64,000 nt of DNA from Paraburkholderia sp. Ac-20340 (GTDB lineage: Bacteria > Pseudomonadota > Gammaproteobacteria > Burkholderiales > Burkholderiaceae): the NCBI RefSeq assembly GCF_017104965.1, contig NZ_JAAGPR010000018.1, forward strand, positions 1-64,000, read 5' to 3'. Below are positions 9,134-18,628 of the stretch, in pieces. Under the pieces are notes generated by a model. The model did not search any database. It was given only the letters and a program-made list of their open reading frames with translations, and was not told the origin of the DNA. The position numbers were made by a program, and so were the translations under genes. Positions within the stretch are counted from its first letter, which is position 1; every line of letters starts with the position of its first letter.

Positions 9134-11242
9134 TTACGACTTCTTCGCGTTGATGACGGCTTCGGCCACGTTCTGCGGCGTTTCCGAGTAGTGCTTGAAC
9201 TCCATCGTGTACGTGGCGCGCCCTTGCGTGAGCGAGCGCAGCGAAGTGGAATAGCCGAACATTTCCGAGAGCGGCACTTCGGCGCGCACGATCTTGCCGC
9301 CGCCGCCCGCAATGTCTTCCATGCCCTGCACGATGCCGCGACGGCTCGACAGATCGCCCATCACGTTGCCCATGAAATCCTCGGGCGTTTCCACTTCCAC
9401 GGCCATCATCGGTTCGAGCAGAATCGGCTTGGCCTTGCGCATCGCTTCCTTGAAGGCCATCGAACCGGCCATGCGGAAAGCGTTTTCGTTCGAGTCCACG
9501 TCGTGGTACGAACCGAACGTGAGCGTCACCTTCGTATCGACGACCGGATAACCCGCGAGCACGCCAGCCTTCAGCGTCTCCTGGATGCCCTTGTCGACAG
9601 CCGGAATGAATTCGCGCGGAATCACGCCGCCCTTGATCGCATCGACGAATTCGTAGCCCTTGCCCGGCGCCTGCGGTTCGAGCGTGATGACCGCGTGACC
9701 GTACTGGCCGCGCCCGCCCGACTGCTTGACGAACTTGCCTTCGACATCCTCGACCTTGTTCTTCACGGTCTCGCGATACGCGACCTGCGGCTTGCCGACG
9801 GTCGCTTCCACGCCGAACTCGCGCTTCATGCGATCGACCAGAATTTCCAGGTGCAGCTCGCCCATGCCGGAAATGATGGTCTGGCCGGACTCTTCATCGG
9901 TCTGCACGCGGAACGACGGATCTTCCTGCGCAAGACGATTGAGCGCGATGCCCATCTTTTCCTGGTCGGCCTTGGTCTTGGGCTCGACGGCCTGCGAGAT
10001 CACCGGTTCCGGGAAGATCATGCGTTCGAGCACGATCGGGTTGGCGGGATCGCACAGCGTGTCGCCCGTCGTGGCTTCCTTCAGGCCCACGGCAGCGGCG
10101 ATGTCGCCCGCGCGCACTTCCTTGATTTCCTTGCGCTCGTTCGCGTGCATCTGCAGGATGCGGCCCAGACGCTCGCGCTTTTCCTTGATCGCATTGAGCA
10201 CCGTGTCGCCCGATTCCACCACGCCCGAATAGACGCGGAAGAAGATCAGCTGGCCGACGAACGGGTCGGTCATGATCTTGAAGGCGAGCGCGGAGAACGG
10301 CTCTTCATCGTTCGGATGACGCTCGATTTCCTTGTCGTGCAGGTCGTGGCCCAGAATGGCGGGCACATCGACCGGCGAGGGCAGATAGTCGATCACGGCA
10401 TCGAGCATCGCCTGTACGCCCTTGTTCTTGAACGCGCTGCCGCACAGCATCGGCACGATTTCGCCGGCGATGGTGCGCTTGCGCAGCGCGGCCTTGATCT
10501 CGTCTTCGGTCAGGCTTTCGTGATCTTCGAGATACTTTTCGAGCAGCGCTTCATCGGCTTCGGCGGCGGCTTCGACCATCTTGTCGTGCCACTCCTTTGC
10601 CGTCGCGACGAGATTCGCCGGAATCTCTTCGTACTCGAACTTCACGCCCTGGCTTTCGTCGTCCCAGACGATCGCCTTCATCTTCACGAGATCGACCACG
10701 CCCTGGAAGTGATCTTCCGCGCCCACGGGAATCTGGATCGGCACCGCCACGCCTTTCAGACGCTCGCCGATCTGCCGCTGCACGCGGAAAAAGTCCGCGC
10801 CCACGCGGTCCATCTTGTTGACGAACGCAATGCGCGGCACCTTGTACTTGTTCGCCTGGCGCCACACGGTTTCCGACTGCGGCTGCACGCCGCCCACCGA
10901 GTCGTACACCATGCACGCACCGTCGAGCACGCGCATGGAACGCTCGACTTCGATCGTGAAGTCCACGTGCCCCGGGGTGTCGATGATGTTGATGCGGTGT
11001 TCGGGATAATTGCCGGCCATGCCTTTCCAGAACGCAGTCGTCGCGGCCGACGTGATCGTGATGCCGCGTTCCTGCTCCTGCTCCATCCAGTCCATGGTCG
11101 CCGCGCCGTCGTGAACCTCGCCGAGCTTGTGATTCACACCGGTATAGAAAAGGATGCGTTCGGTCGTGGTGGTTTTGCCGGCATCGATGTGGGCGCTAAT
11201 GCCGATATTGCGATAGCGCTCGATGGGAGTCTTGCGAGGCAC
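9134..11242 (-). CDS. fusA: Elongation factor G (solitary copy)
   Basis: This 702-residue translational GTPase catalyses ribosomal translocation and, with RRF, ribosome recycling. GTP-binding motifs are AHIDAGKT (17-24), the DTPGH box and NKMD. The switch-I block EQERGITITSAATT is intact, and the C-terminal domains are full length for the family. I placed the start at GTG 11242 (VPRKTPIERYRN), because AAGGAG lies six bases upstream and family members begin close to this point. An upstream in-frame ATG (11269) would add nine residues. It has no rpsL, rpsG or tuf neighbours, so it is probably a second EF-G copy outside the str operon, as many Burkholderia carry; that is inference. Confidence 0.95.
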   Translation of the reverse strand: MPRKTPIERYRNIGISAHIDAGKTTTTERILFYTGVNHKLGEVHDGAATMDWMEQEQERGITITSAATTAFWKGMAGNYPEHRINIIDTPGHVDFTIEVERSMRVLDGACMVYDSVGGVQPQSETVWRQANKYKVPRIAFVNKMDRVGADFFRVQRQIGERLKGVAVPIQIPVGAEDHFQGVVDLVKMKAIVWDDESQGVKFEYEEIPANLVATAKEWHDKMVEAAAEADEALLEKYLEDHESLTEDEIKAALRKRTIAGEIVPMLCGSAFKNKGVQAMLDAVIDYLPSPVDVPAILGHDLHDKEIERHPNDEEPFSALAFKIMTDPFVGQLIFFRVYSGVVESGDTVLNAIKEKRERLGRILQMHANERKEIKEVRAGDIAAAVGLKEATTGDTLCDPANPIVLERMIFPEPVISQAVEPKTKADQEKMGIALNRLAQEDPSFRVQTDEESGQTIISGMGELHLEILVDRMKREFGVEATVGKPQVAYRETVKNKVEDVEGKFVKQSGGRGQYGHAVITLEPQAPGKGYEFVDAIKGGVIPREFIPAVDKGIQETLKAGVLAGYPVVDTKVTLTFGSYHDVDSNENAFRMAGSMAFKEAMRKAKPILLEPMMAVEVETPEDFMGNVMGDLSSRRGIVQGMEDIAGGGGKIVRAEVPLSEMFGYSTSLRSLTQGRATYTMEFKHYSETPQNVAEAVINAKKS

Positions 11243-11456
11243 GGTGATCTCCTTGGAAAGACGCGCCATGGAAAGTGCCGGGCGGCGCGCGGCGCGGCCT
11301 GCGCGCGGTCCGGCGGCCCGCGCGGACGGCTTGCCCGGATGGAATCGGGCAAGCCGGTGCCGCGCGGCGGATTACTAGGATAGCGCTTGCGCGTGGCTTT
11401 TGCTGGTAACGGTGCCGCAGCGGCCCGGCGGGCCTTGCCAGCCGGCGCGCGGACGT

Positions 11457-11493
11457 AAAAAAACCGGCGCCGCGCGCAGCGGGGCCGGTTTTT
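11457..11493 (-). terminator. Terminator behind the DUF192 gene (near-symmetric, may work both ways)
   Basis: The arms AAAAACCGGC (ending 11468) and GCCGGTTTTT (11484-11493) enclose a GC-rich loop. On the minus strand the T-run lies just after the stem, 45-80 nt beyond the DUF192 stop codon. Confidence 0.75.
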
Positions 11494-11538
11494 CGAGGCA
11501 GGCGGAGGGCGCGCGTGCGGCGACGCCGGATGCCGCGC

Positions 11539-12051
11539 TTACTGCATCGGCGGCAGGCCTTCGATCTTCATGCCGGGCTTGATGCCCTTCGACGTGAAGA
11601 AGCCCTTGCTCATCTCCAGCGCATACACGCCGTTGTTGCGCGGGCAGTGGTTGTTGGTGGTTTCGGCCTGCATCTCGTCGATGTCGGTGATCGTGCCGTC
11701 GGCGCGCATGAAGGCGATCGACAGCGGGATCAGCGTGTTCTTCATCCAGAAGCAGTGCACGGCGTTTTCGCCGAACACGAACAGCATGCCTTCGTTAGGC
11801 GCGAGCTGCGTGCGATACATGAGACCTTGCTCGCGGTCCTGATCGTTCGCGGCCACGGCGGCGTCGATCACGAACATGCCGGCCGTGAGCTTCAGACGCG
11901 GAAAATCGCCGGGCTGCTTCGCGCCGGGCGGCATCTGCTGGGCATGCGCCGGCGTGCTGATCAGCGCCGTCGACAGCGTGAAGGTCGAGACGGCGGCAAA
12001 CGCAGCGGCGAGCGCGCAACGCGCGATAAACGGGCGCAGGGAAAATCGCAC
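11539..12051 (-). CDS. DUF192 family exported protein
   Basis: This is a 170-residue exported protein. It starts with GTG 12051 (AGGAG seven bases upstream), followed by a signal peptide cleaved after AHA near residue 37. The mature part has DUF192 landmarks: QDREQGLMYRTQLAPNEGML, FWMKNT and the late ALEMSKGFF segment. DUF192 proteins are small single-domain beta-rich proteins of unknown function, widespread in proteobacteria. It appears to be monocistronic, with its own terminator, and lies between fusA and the small secreted protein gene. Confidence 0.88.
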   Translation of the reverse strand: MRFSLRPFIARCALAAAFAAVSTFTLSTALISTPAHAQQMPPGAKQPGDFPRLKLTAGMFVIDAAVAANDQDREQGLMYRTQLAPNEGMLFVFGENAVHCFWMKNTLIPLSIAFMRADGTITDIDEMQAETTNNHCPRNNGVYALEMSKGFFTSKGIKPGMKIEGLPPMQ

Positions 12052-12197
12052 GAGAAAGCTCCTGGGTAGGGATTAGTCCGCGCATGTTACGCGAGTCGGT
12101 CGGCGCGGGTCAAAACTCGCAGCAGCATGACGACGCGTCGCGATGTTGCAGCGTGCATGCGCACAGCTTTTAACAGCGATATGTCGAGACGACATAA

Positions 12198-12233
12198 ACA
12201 AAAAGGCAGAGCGCCTTGCGACACTCTGCCTTT
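12198..12233 (-). terminator. Terminator behind the small Ala/Lys/His-rich protein gene
   Basis: A 10-bp stem (AAAGGCAGAG at 12202-12211 with CTCTGCCTTT at 12224-12233) is followed on the minus strand by TTTTTGT. It starts 57 nt beyond the stop codon at 12290. Confidence 0.85.
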
Positions 12234-12289
12234 CGAACGAAGCGAAGATCGGCGCTGAGCGCAGTTCTTCGAAACGTCTTACAACAAGC

Positions 12290-12490
12290 TTACTCCGAAG
12301 CTGCCGAAGCTGCTTCAGCCTTAGCTGCTGCCTTCTTGTGCGACTTCTTGTGCGACTTCTTGTGCGAAGCCTTGTGTGCCGACGAAGCAGCAGCTGCCGG
12401 AGCAGCCGAAGCAGCTTCCGGAGCCGAAGCTTGTGCGAATGCAGCCGATGCGAAGAGGCCAGCGACCAGAGCAGCGATCAGTTTGTTCAT
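12290..12490 (-). CDS. Small exported Ala/Lys/His-rich protein
   Basis: This 66-residue protein begins MNKLIAALVAGLFASAAFA, a signal peptide with cleavage expected after residue 19. The mature 47 residues are Ala-rich with a basic HKK(S)HKK repeat encoded by three 12-nt direct repeats (about 12333-12368). GAGGAT lies eight bases before ATG 12490, and a good terminator follows, so a real transcription unit is likely. In composition it resembles acid-shock (Asr-type) periplasmic proteins, but I cannot claim homology. The function is unknown. Confidence 0.75.
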   Translation of the reverse strand: MNKLIAALVAGLFASAAFAQASAPEAASAAPAAAASSAHKASHKKSHKKSHKKAAAKAEAASAASE

Positions 12491-12835
12491 TTTGTGAATC
12501 CTCAGCTTGAGTTAATTAACCAAGTGACCCGGTTATTGGATCAGGTCGGTAAACGTGCCATCCACCTTTCGGTTGACAGTCGGATCGACAAATTCGTGCG
12601 AACTTGCAATTCGTGTCTGCCAGCGGTCGGGACCGTGCATTGCTGCGAGGACCCTGAAGGCTGAATGCCGGATAGCTTCGGCGGCATCTGCGTGGTTTAA
12701 CGCATGGTCCGCACAGTCGGTTGACGCGAAGTTTTCATTTGCTTCGCGTTTTTTTGACGATGCGCGGCAACTGAAAGGCGCAGGGTTTTAGCCTGCATTT
12801 ACAGGCCAAAAACAGGAAAAGTGCTTGTGCAACAG
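12491..12835. other. 345-nt intergenic region with a plus-strand terminator and GC-rich hairpins
   Basis: It lies between two minus-strand genes. The AT-rich TTAATTAA near 12506 probably belongs to the promoter of the small protein gene. From about 12600 to 12755 the plus strand can form several hairpins (for example ATGCCG with CGGCAT around 12664-12693 and TGCGT with ACGCA around 12691-12706), ending in a plus-strand terminator at 12724-12755. No protein-coding frame convinces me. See the small-RNA finding. Confidence 0.45.
12724..12755 (+). terminator. Orphan plus-strand intrinsic terminator
   Basis: ACGCGAAG (12724-12731) pairs with CTTCGCGT (12742-12749) and is followed by seven T (12749-12755). 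Only the plus-strand orientation has the T-tract. The neighbouring genes on both sides are on the minus strand, so no annotated gene reads into it. Confidence 0.75.
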
Positions 12836-13432
12836 TTACTTGTGCGTGCGTGGCGCATGCGGGGCGGGTTTCCACGGCGCATCGGTGGGCACATCGACGC
12901 TCTCGCCGGGCGCAAGACCCAGCGAAAAAATATCGAGCGAGCCGATCGCAACACGCACGAGACGCAGCGTCGGAAAGCCAACGGCCGCCGTCATGCGCCG
13001 CACCTGGCGATTTTTGCCCTCGCTGATGGAGAGTTCGATCCAGGTGGTGGGAATCGCGGCGCGAAAGCGGATCGGCGGCGTGCGCGTCCAGAGCAGCGCC
13101 GCATCGGCATCGGAAATTTTTCGTGCCCGACACGGCTGTGTCACATAGTCGCCGACATCGACGCCGCGTTCGAGCGCGGCCAGCGCGTCGTCGCCGGGCG
13201 CGCCTTCGACCTGCGCCCAGTAGCGCTTGACGAGCTTGCGCTTCGGTTCGGCGATGCGCGATTGCAGGCCGCCATCGTCGGTGAGCAGCAGCAGGCCTTC
13301 GCTGTCGGCATCGAGACGGCCAGCGGGATAGACGTTCGGCGTCTTGACCCAGTCGGCCAGCGACTGACGGGTCTCGTGCGGCGAAAACTGGCAGATCGTG
13401 CCGAACGGTTTATTGAGGGCGATCAAGCGCAT
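12836..13432 (-). CDS. 23S rRNA pseudouridine synthase, RluE-like
   Basis: This 198-residue enzyme of the RsuA/RluB/E/F family isomerises a specific rRNA uridine. The catalytic segment PAGRLDADSEGLLLLTDDG gives the nucleophile Asp41. The closing NRQVRRMTAAVGFPTLRLVR motif is typical of RluE/RluB. It has no N-terminal S4 domain, which points to RluE (U2457 in E. coli) rather than RsuA. I used ATG 13432 (MRLIALNKPFG); a TTG at 13453 would add seven unlikely residues. No good ribosome binding site is visible at either. Confidence 0.88.
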   Translation of the reverse strand: MRLIALNKPFGTICQFSPHETRQSLADWVKTPNVYPAGRLDADSEGLLLLTDDGGLQSRIAEPKRKLVKRYWAQVEGAPGDDALAALERGVDVGDYVTQPCRARKISDADAALLWTRTPPIRFRAAIPTTWIELSISEGKNRQVRRMTAAVGFPTLRLVRVAIGSLDIFSLGLAPGESVDVPTDAPWKPAPHAPRTHK

Positions 13433-13510
13433 GGCAAAAGAAACAAAAGGCAAATCAGGAATAGGGTAGCGACGCGATCTTAAAGCATCTCGCCGATCCG
13501 CCTGTCATGA

Positions 13511-13524
13511 GTCTTATATAAGAC
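13511..13524. promoter_or_regulatory. Perfect 14-bp palindrome upstream of icd
   Basis: GTCTTATATAAGAC is a perfect inverted repeat, flanked by partly symmetric TGTC and GACA. It lies about 190 bp before the icd start and about 80 bp from the divergent pseudouridine synthase start. The shape fits a dimeric regulator of the GntR type. I recall closely similar palindromes upstream of TCA-cycle genes in Burkholderiales, but cannot verify this here. Confidence 0.5.
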
Positions 13525-13716
13525 ATGAGACATCATCGGCCGATGCGGGCGGCTTGAGGGCATCGGCACGGGCGTTCGGGGCGTGGGCTAGAATAACGGC
13601 CAGACCGGGCGCCGCGCAGCAGATTGTGTGCCGCGCGCTGCCCGAAGGCTGCACGCAAAATTAACGCATAGCGATCCGTTCGCGCTCCACAGACGATCCC
13701 CCTTCTGGAGTTGATC

Positions 13717-14973
<1,257 letters not shown>

Positions 14974-15008
14974 GTTGGCTTCGATTTAGCTTCAGCACAC
15001 ACTGCCAG

Positions 15009-15046
15009 ACCCCGGTGAGCACGCGTGACGCCGGGGTTTTTCTTTT
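15009..15046 (+). terminator. Terminator of icd
   Basis: ACCCCGG (15009-15015) pairs with CCGGGGT (15031-15037), with a further partly paired loop, followed by TTTTTCTTTT. It starts 36 nt beyond the icd stop. Confidence 0.85.
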
Positions 15047-15060
15047 GCGCTCCGATCCCG

Positions 15061-15693
15061 ATGAAACATCAATACCTCGAAAGCCTGCGCCGCGGCACGC
15101 GCGAATATCATCGCCGACATCAATGGCGACTTGAGAATGGCCTGTTCATTCCTCACCTGTACCCCGAAGAAAATCAGGAAAAACTGTCCTGGTGGGACGA
15201 TGTTGGCTTCATCCTGGGCGGCAGACGCGTGATCGTGAACTGGGTTCATCCGCGCTGTGCGTACGAGGATGCGATCGAGCAGCAGGTGCTGTCAGAAGTT
15301 GCCTCGCCTGAGGACTGGCCGCCCCGGGGTGCAGACGGCGAGAAAACCTATCGGAAGTTGGGGCGCTCGCGCAAGAAAGTCGCGACCATTGCTTTTGGGC
15401 CGCTTTCGCAACCGTGGGAAGACTATTACTCAGCATTCGAAGCCCGTCAGGACGAACTGATGCGCAGCGGGATCGATCTGGAAATTCGGCCTTCCATGAA
15501 GATTGGCTGGTGCTACCACGCGATGCTCGTGAGCCTGACGGCTCCTCTCGAAGTGCGTTCGACAGAGGGCATTGAGTCGCTGGCGGCACTTGCGAGACGG
15601 CTTGTGAAGCGCGAGACCACGATCGAGCAGGAATGGCCCGAGTATCGCTATGGTCGGGAAGACTGGCTCGCTGAAGCCACGAAACGCGTCTAG
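15061..15693 (+). CDS. Hypothetical protein, Trp- and Arg-rich, 210 residues
   Basis: I do not recognise this family. The frame is clean and carries a strongly charged, soluble protein with no signal peptide or membrane segment. The N-terminus is basic (MKHQYLESLRRGTREYHRRH). The middle has several Trp (SWWDDVGFILGGRRVIVNW), and the end is YRYGREDW. I used ATG 15061 because longer versions would start inside the icd terminator. No clear ribosome binding site is visible. It lies between icd and the copper cluster. Confidence 0.6.
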   Translation: MKHQYLESLRRGTREYHRRHQWRLENGLFIPHLYPEENQEKLSWWDDVGFILGGRRVIVNWVHPRCAYEDAIEQQVLSEVASPEDWPPRGADGEKTYRKLGRSRKKVATIAFGPLSQPWEDYYSAFEARQDELMRSGIDLEIRPSMKIGWCYHAMLVSLTAPLEVRSTEGIESLAALARRLVKRETTIEQEWPEYRYGREDWLAEATKRV

Positions 15694-15897
15694 TTTCGCG
15701 GCGATAGCGGGAGCCCTGGTGCGCAGCAGGAAGTTTGATTCGGATGTCAAACTAAATGGACGGCCCTTGAATCGCGAACATAGAATCGCGAACCAACTCT
15801 CCGCTAAACGATGCCGGTTGGCAGGATGGTCGCGCCATGTTTGGGCACTTTGTCTGCGCTATCATGGCAACCATCCATCGCACGTCGTTTCTCTTTC

Positions 15898-16254
15898 ATG
15901 ACGGTTCTGTGTCGCCTTCTTCTCGTTTGCGTGTTTGCGCTGCTCGGCATGCGCGGTGCGAACGCGTGCGAGCAGATGACACATGGCACGCACGCGATGC
16001 CCATGACGGCGCAGATCGACCACGGCGTCGCTCATAGCCTCGATCGCCTCGATTACTCCAATCGTCCCGATACCTCCGATTGCCGCCACCATGCGGGTTG
16101 TTGCAGCCAGGGCTGCGGCAGCCATTGCGGCGCGCCGCCGCTGGCGTCGCACGTCGATCACTACACGCGCGCGCACGACGCGCCATCCGTGCCGGTTGCC
16201 GCCTTGCGCGCCGGCATTACGCACGCGCCTCCTTTGCCTCCTCCGATCGTCTGA
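15898..16254 (+). CDS. Exported Cys/His/Met-rich small protein, CopL-like in composition and position
   Basis: This is a 118-residue protein with a signal peptide (MTVLCRLLLVCVFALLGMRG, cleavage after ANA near 23). The mature part is loaded with soft-metal ligands: CEQMTHGTHAMPM, then CRHHAGCCSQGCGSHCG. It ends in a Pro-rich tail. It sits 162 nt before a multicopper oxidase gene on the same strand. In Xanthomonas, a small Cys/His-rich CopL precedes the copper operon and is needed for its copper response. The resemblance here is in composition and place only, so copper binding is inferred. Confidence 0.72.
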   Translation: MTVLCRLLLVCVFALLGMRGANACEQMTHGTHAMPMTAQIDHGVAHSLDRLDYSNRPDTSDCRHHAGCCSQGCGSHCGAPPLASHVDHYTRAHDAPSVPVAALRAGITHAPPLPPPIV

Positions 16255-16416
16255 ACGCAGGCTTCAGGCCATCCATCGTTCGACGAGACTTCGCACGCCA
16301 TCACGCCATTGCGCACCATCACGCACCAGCATGAATCGCGTGCGAAAGCGATATACGCCAGCGCCGCGTGCCAAAGCTGCACGCCGCGCCGGTAGACGTA
16401 TTTGAGGAATTCATCG

Positions 16417-18015
16417 ATGAAACGCAGAGAATTTTTGTCCGGCGTGCTGGGCGCCGCAACGGCGACGCTGTTCGCGCGCGCGTCCGTGGCGGGCGAGGCC
16501 ATGCCGGGCATGGGCAACATGGGCAACATGGGCGGCATGGCCGGTATGTCGGGCACGTCGGCCGAAATGCCCCACGCGCCCGCGCCGCTAGCCGCCGCTG
16601 ACGCCTTGCCCGCAGGCGCGCCGCTGGCCGCCTTGCGCACGCTGGCGAACGACAGCCGCGAAGCCGGCGTCTTCCGCGCGACGCTGATCGCGCAGCCCGC
16701 GCCCCACGCCTTGCTCCCAGGCGTTGCGCCCACCACCTTCTGGCAGTACGACGGCGCGCAATCGTCCGATCATCGCGGCCCTGTGATCGGCCCGCTGATC
16801 GACGTGCGCGAAGGCGATCGCGTGGAGATCCGCTTCGTCAACCGTCTCGCCCAACCCTCGACGATTCACTGGCACGGCCTGCCCGTGCCGCCCGATCAGG
16901 ATGGCAATCCGTCGAAGCCGATCGAACCCGGCGCGGAGCACACCTATCGCTTCACCTTGCCGAAGGGCAGCGCGGGCACGTACTGGTATCACCCGCATCC
17001 GCACATGCTGTCGGCCGAGCAGGTGTTTCGCGGGCTGGCGGGGCCGATCGTCGTGCGCGCCGCCGACGATCCGCTCGCGGCCTGGCCCGAGCGTCATCTG
17101 TTCGTCTCCGACCTGAAGCTGGCCGCCGACGGCACGATCCCGGCCAACAGCATGATGGACTGGATGAACGGCCGCGAAGGTCAGTTCGTGCTCGCAAACG
17201 GCGCGCGCGAACCGCACATCGAAGTCGTGCGCGACGAGCGCTGGCGCGTCTGGAACGGCTGCAACGCGCGCTATCTGCTGCTGGCATTCGACGATGGCCG
17301 CGCCTTCGCGCAGGTCGGCACCGATGGCGGCTTGCTGGGCGCGCCGCGCGAAGGCGTGAGCTCGCTGCTGCTGGCGCCCGGCGAGCGTGCCGAGCTGATC
17401 GTGCGCGCGGGGCAGGGCGCATCGGCCGCACGCCTGCTCGCGGCGCAATACGACCGCCGCAAAATGGCGATGACACACGGCAGCCTGCCGCCCACGCCCA
17501 TGGCCACGCTCGCCCAGGTGAAATTCGCGCCACAGGAAGCGAGCAAGGCGTTACCGGCGCAACTGCTCCCGATCGAGCGGCTCGTGCCGTCGGACGTCAA
17601 AAAATCCGTGGTGTTCAGCGAGGAAATGGATATGCACGCGATGCACCAGCCGGGTGCATCGAAACGCAGCATGCCCCAAGGCATGCATTTCATGATCAAT
17701 GGCGAGTCATACGATCCCGCGCGCGTCACGCTCACGAGCCGTCGCAATGAAGTCGAAACCTGGACGATTGCGAACCAGACGGACATGGATCATCCCTTCC
17801 ATCTGCACGGCACGCAGTTTCAGGTGCTTGCGCGCGAGTCGGGTGGCCAGCGCATCGAGGAAACGCTGCTTGCGTGGCGCGACACGGTCAACGTGAAACC
17901 CGGCGAAAGTGTGCATCTGGCGACCGTTCAGCACGAGGCGGGTGATCGCATGTTTCATTGCCACATCCTCGAACACGAGGACCTCGGCATGATGGGGACG
18001 CTGCGCGTGATATGA
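16417..18015 (+). CDS. Multicopper oxidase, Tat-exported (CueO/CopA type)
   Basis: This 532-residue periplasmic copper oxidase is likely to oxidise Cu(I) and protect against copper. ATG 16417 (TGAGGAA seven bases upstream) starts a Tat signal, MKRREFLSGVLG. A Met/Gly-rich segment follows (MPGMGNMGNMGGMAGMSG, about residues 29-46), the kind that binds Cu(I). All four copper-site segments are present: STIHWHGLP, GTYWYHPHPH, DHPFHLHGTQF and MFHCHILEHEDLGMM, the last carrying the type-1 copper Cys and axial Met. A second Met/His patch, EEMDMHAMHQPG, lies about two-thirds along. No sensor kinase, P-type ATPase or CopB gene follows. Confidence 0.93.
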   Translation: MKRREFLSGVLGAATATLFARASVAGEAMPGMGNMGNMGGMAGMSGTSAEMPHAPAPLAAADALPAGAPLAALRTLANDSREAGVFRATLIAQPAPHALLPGVAPTTFWQYDGAQSSDHRGPVIGPLIDVREGDRVEIRFVNRLAQPSTIHWHGLPVPPDQDGNPSKPIEPGAEHTYRFTLPKGSAGTYWYHPHPHMLSAEQVFRGLAGPIVVRAADDPLAAWPERHLFVSDLKLAADGTIPANSMMDWMNGREGQFVLANGAREPHIEVVRDERWRVWNGCNARYLLLAFDDGRAFAQVGTDGGLLGAPREGVSSLLLAPGERAELIVRAGQGASAARLLAAQYDRRKMAMTHGSLPPTPMATLAQVKFAPQEASKALPAQLLPIERLVPSDVKKSVVFSEEMDMHAMHQPGASKRSMPQGMHFMINGESYDPARVTLTSRRNEVETWTIANQTDMDHPFHLHGTQFQVLARESGGQRIEETLLAWRDTVNVKPGESVHLATVQHEAGDRMFHCHILEHEDLGMMGTLRVI

Positions 18016-18198
18016 GGCACGGCGTAATTACATCGATTCATATCGATTCATGCGCGTATCTAATGCCTCATTAACACGCGCGAGTGAAATCAATGTGAAA
18101 AATTGTGAGTTGCGCCAGGTGTTTTATTCAAAATGCGTAGTGTGGAATATCACAGTCAAAAAAATCCGACGGACTCCACATTAACAAAAGCGTTTGCC

Positions 18199-18229
18199 CA
18201 AAAAAGAAACCCGGCCGAAGCCGGGTTTC
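18199..18229 (-). terminator. Terminator of the cold-shock gene
   Basis: A 10-bp perfect stem (GAAACCCGGC at 18206-18215 with GCCGGGTTTC at 18220-18229) with a CGAA loop is followed on the minus strand by TTTTTTGGG. It lies 22 nt beyond the stop codon. Confidence 0.9.
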
Positions 18230-18251
18230 CAAGGTACAGATATCGAACAGA

Positions 18252-18458
18252 TCAGGCTGCAGACTGAATGTTCGATGCCTGTTTACCCTTCGGGCCTTGC
18301 ACGACCTCGAAGCTCACCTTCTGACCTTCTTTGAGGGTCTTGAAGCCATTCATTTGAATAGCCGAAAAGTGAGCGAACAGGTCCTCGCCGCCTTCATCCG
18401 GCGTGATGAACCCGAAACCCTTCGCGTCGTTGAACCACTTGACCGTACCGGTTGCCAT
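18252..18458 (-). CDS. Cold-shock protein, CspA family
   Basis: This 68-residue single-stranded nucleic-acid-binding protein is an RNA chaperone. RNP1 KGFGFITPD and RNP2 DLFAHFSAI are intact, and the length is standard for CspA paralogues. The start ATG 18458 follows GGGGAAG. A good sigma70-type promoter 142-170 bp upstream implies an untranslated leader of about 135 nt, as in cold-inducible csp mRNAs. Several paralogues are usual in this group, so no specific symbol is given. Confidence 0.95.
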   Translation of the reverse strand: MATGTVKWFNDAKGFGFITPDEGGEDLFAHFSAIQMNGFKTLKEGQKVSFEVVQGPKGKQASNIQSAA

Positions 18459-18599
18459 ACCAACTTCCCCTGTAACTCATGTCACTACCACGAGCAGTTC
18501 GAAAAGCTAAACGATCGCGAAATGCGATCGCCCCCTCCTCACAAGCTCACCAACGGCATTTTTTCGAAATTAAAGGCGGTTGAAAAAAGTGCCAGCTTG

Positions 18600-18628
18600 A
18601 TTGTTGAGGCTCTTTATTCTGGTGTCAA
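18600..18628 (-). promoter_or_regulatory. Sigma70-type promoter of the cold-shock gene
   Basis: On the minus strand TTGACA (18628-18623) is followed by a 17-nt spacer and AACAAT (18605-18600). Transcription should start near 18593, about 135 nt before the ATG. Confidence 0.65.

Noticed and set aside
8993..11383. Long plus-strand frame opposite the EF-G gene
   Set aside because: Opposite a certain gene, no motif, no promoter or ribosome binding site.
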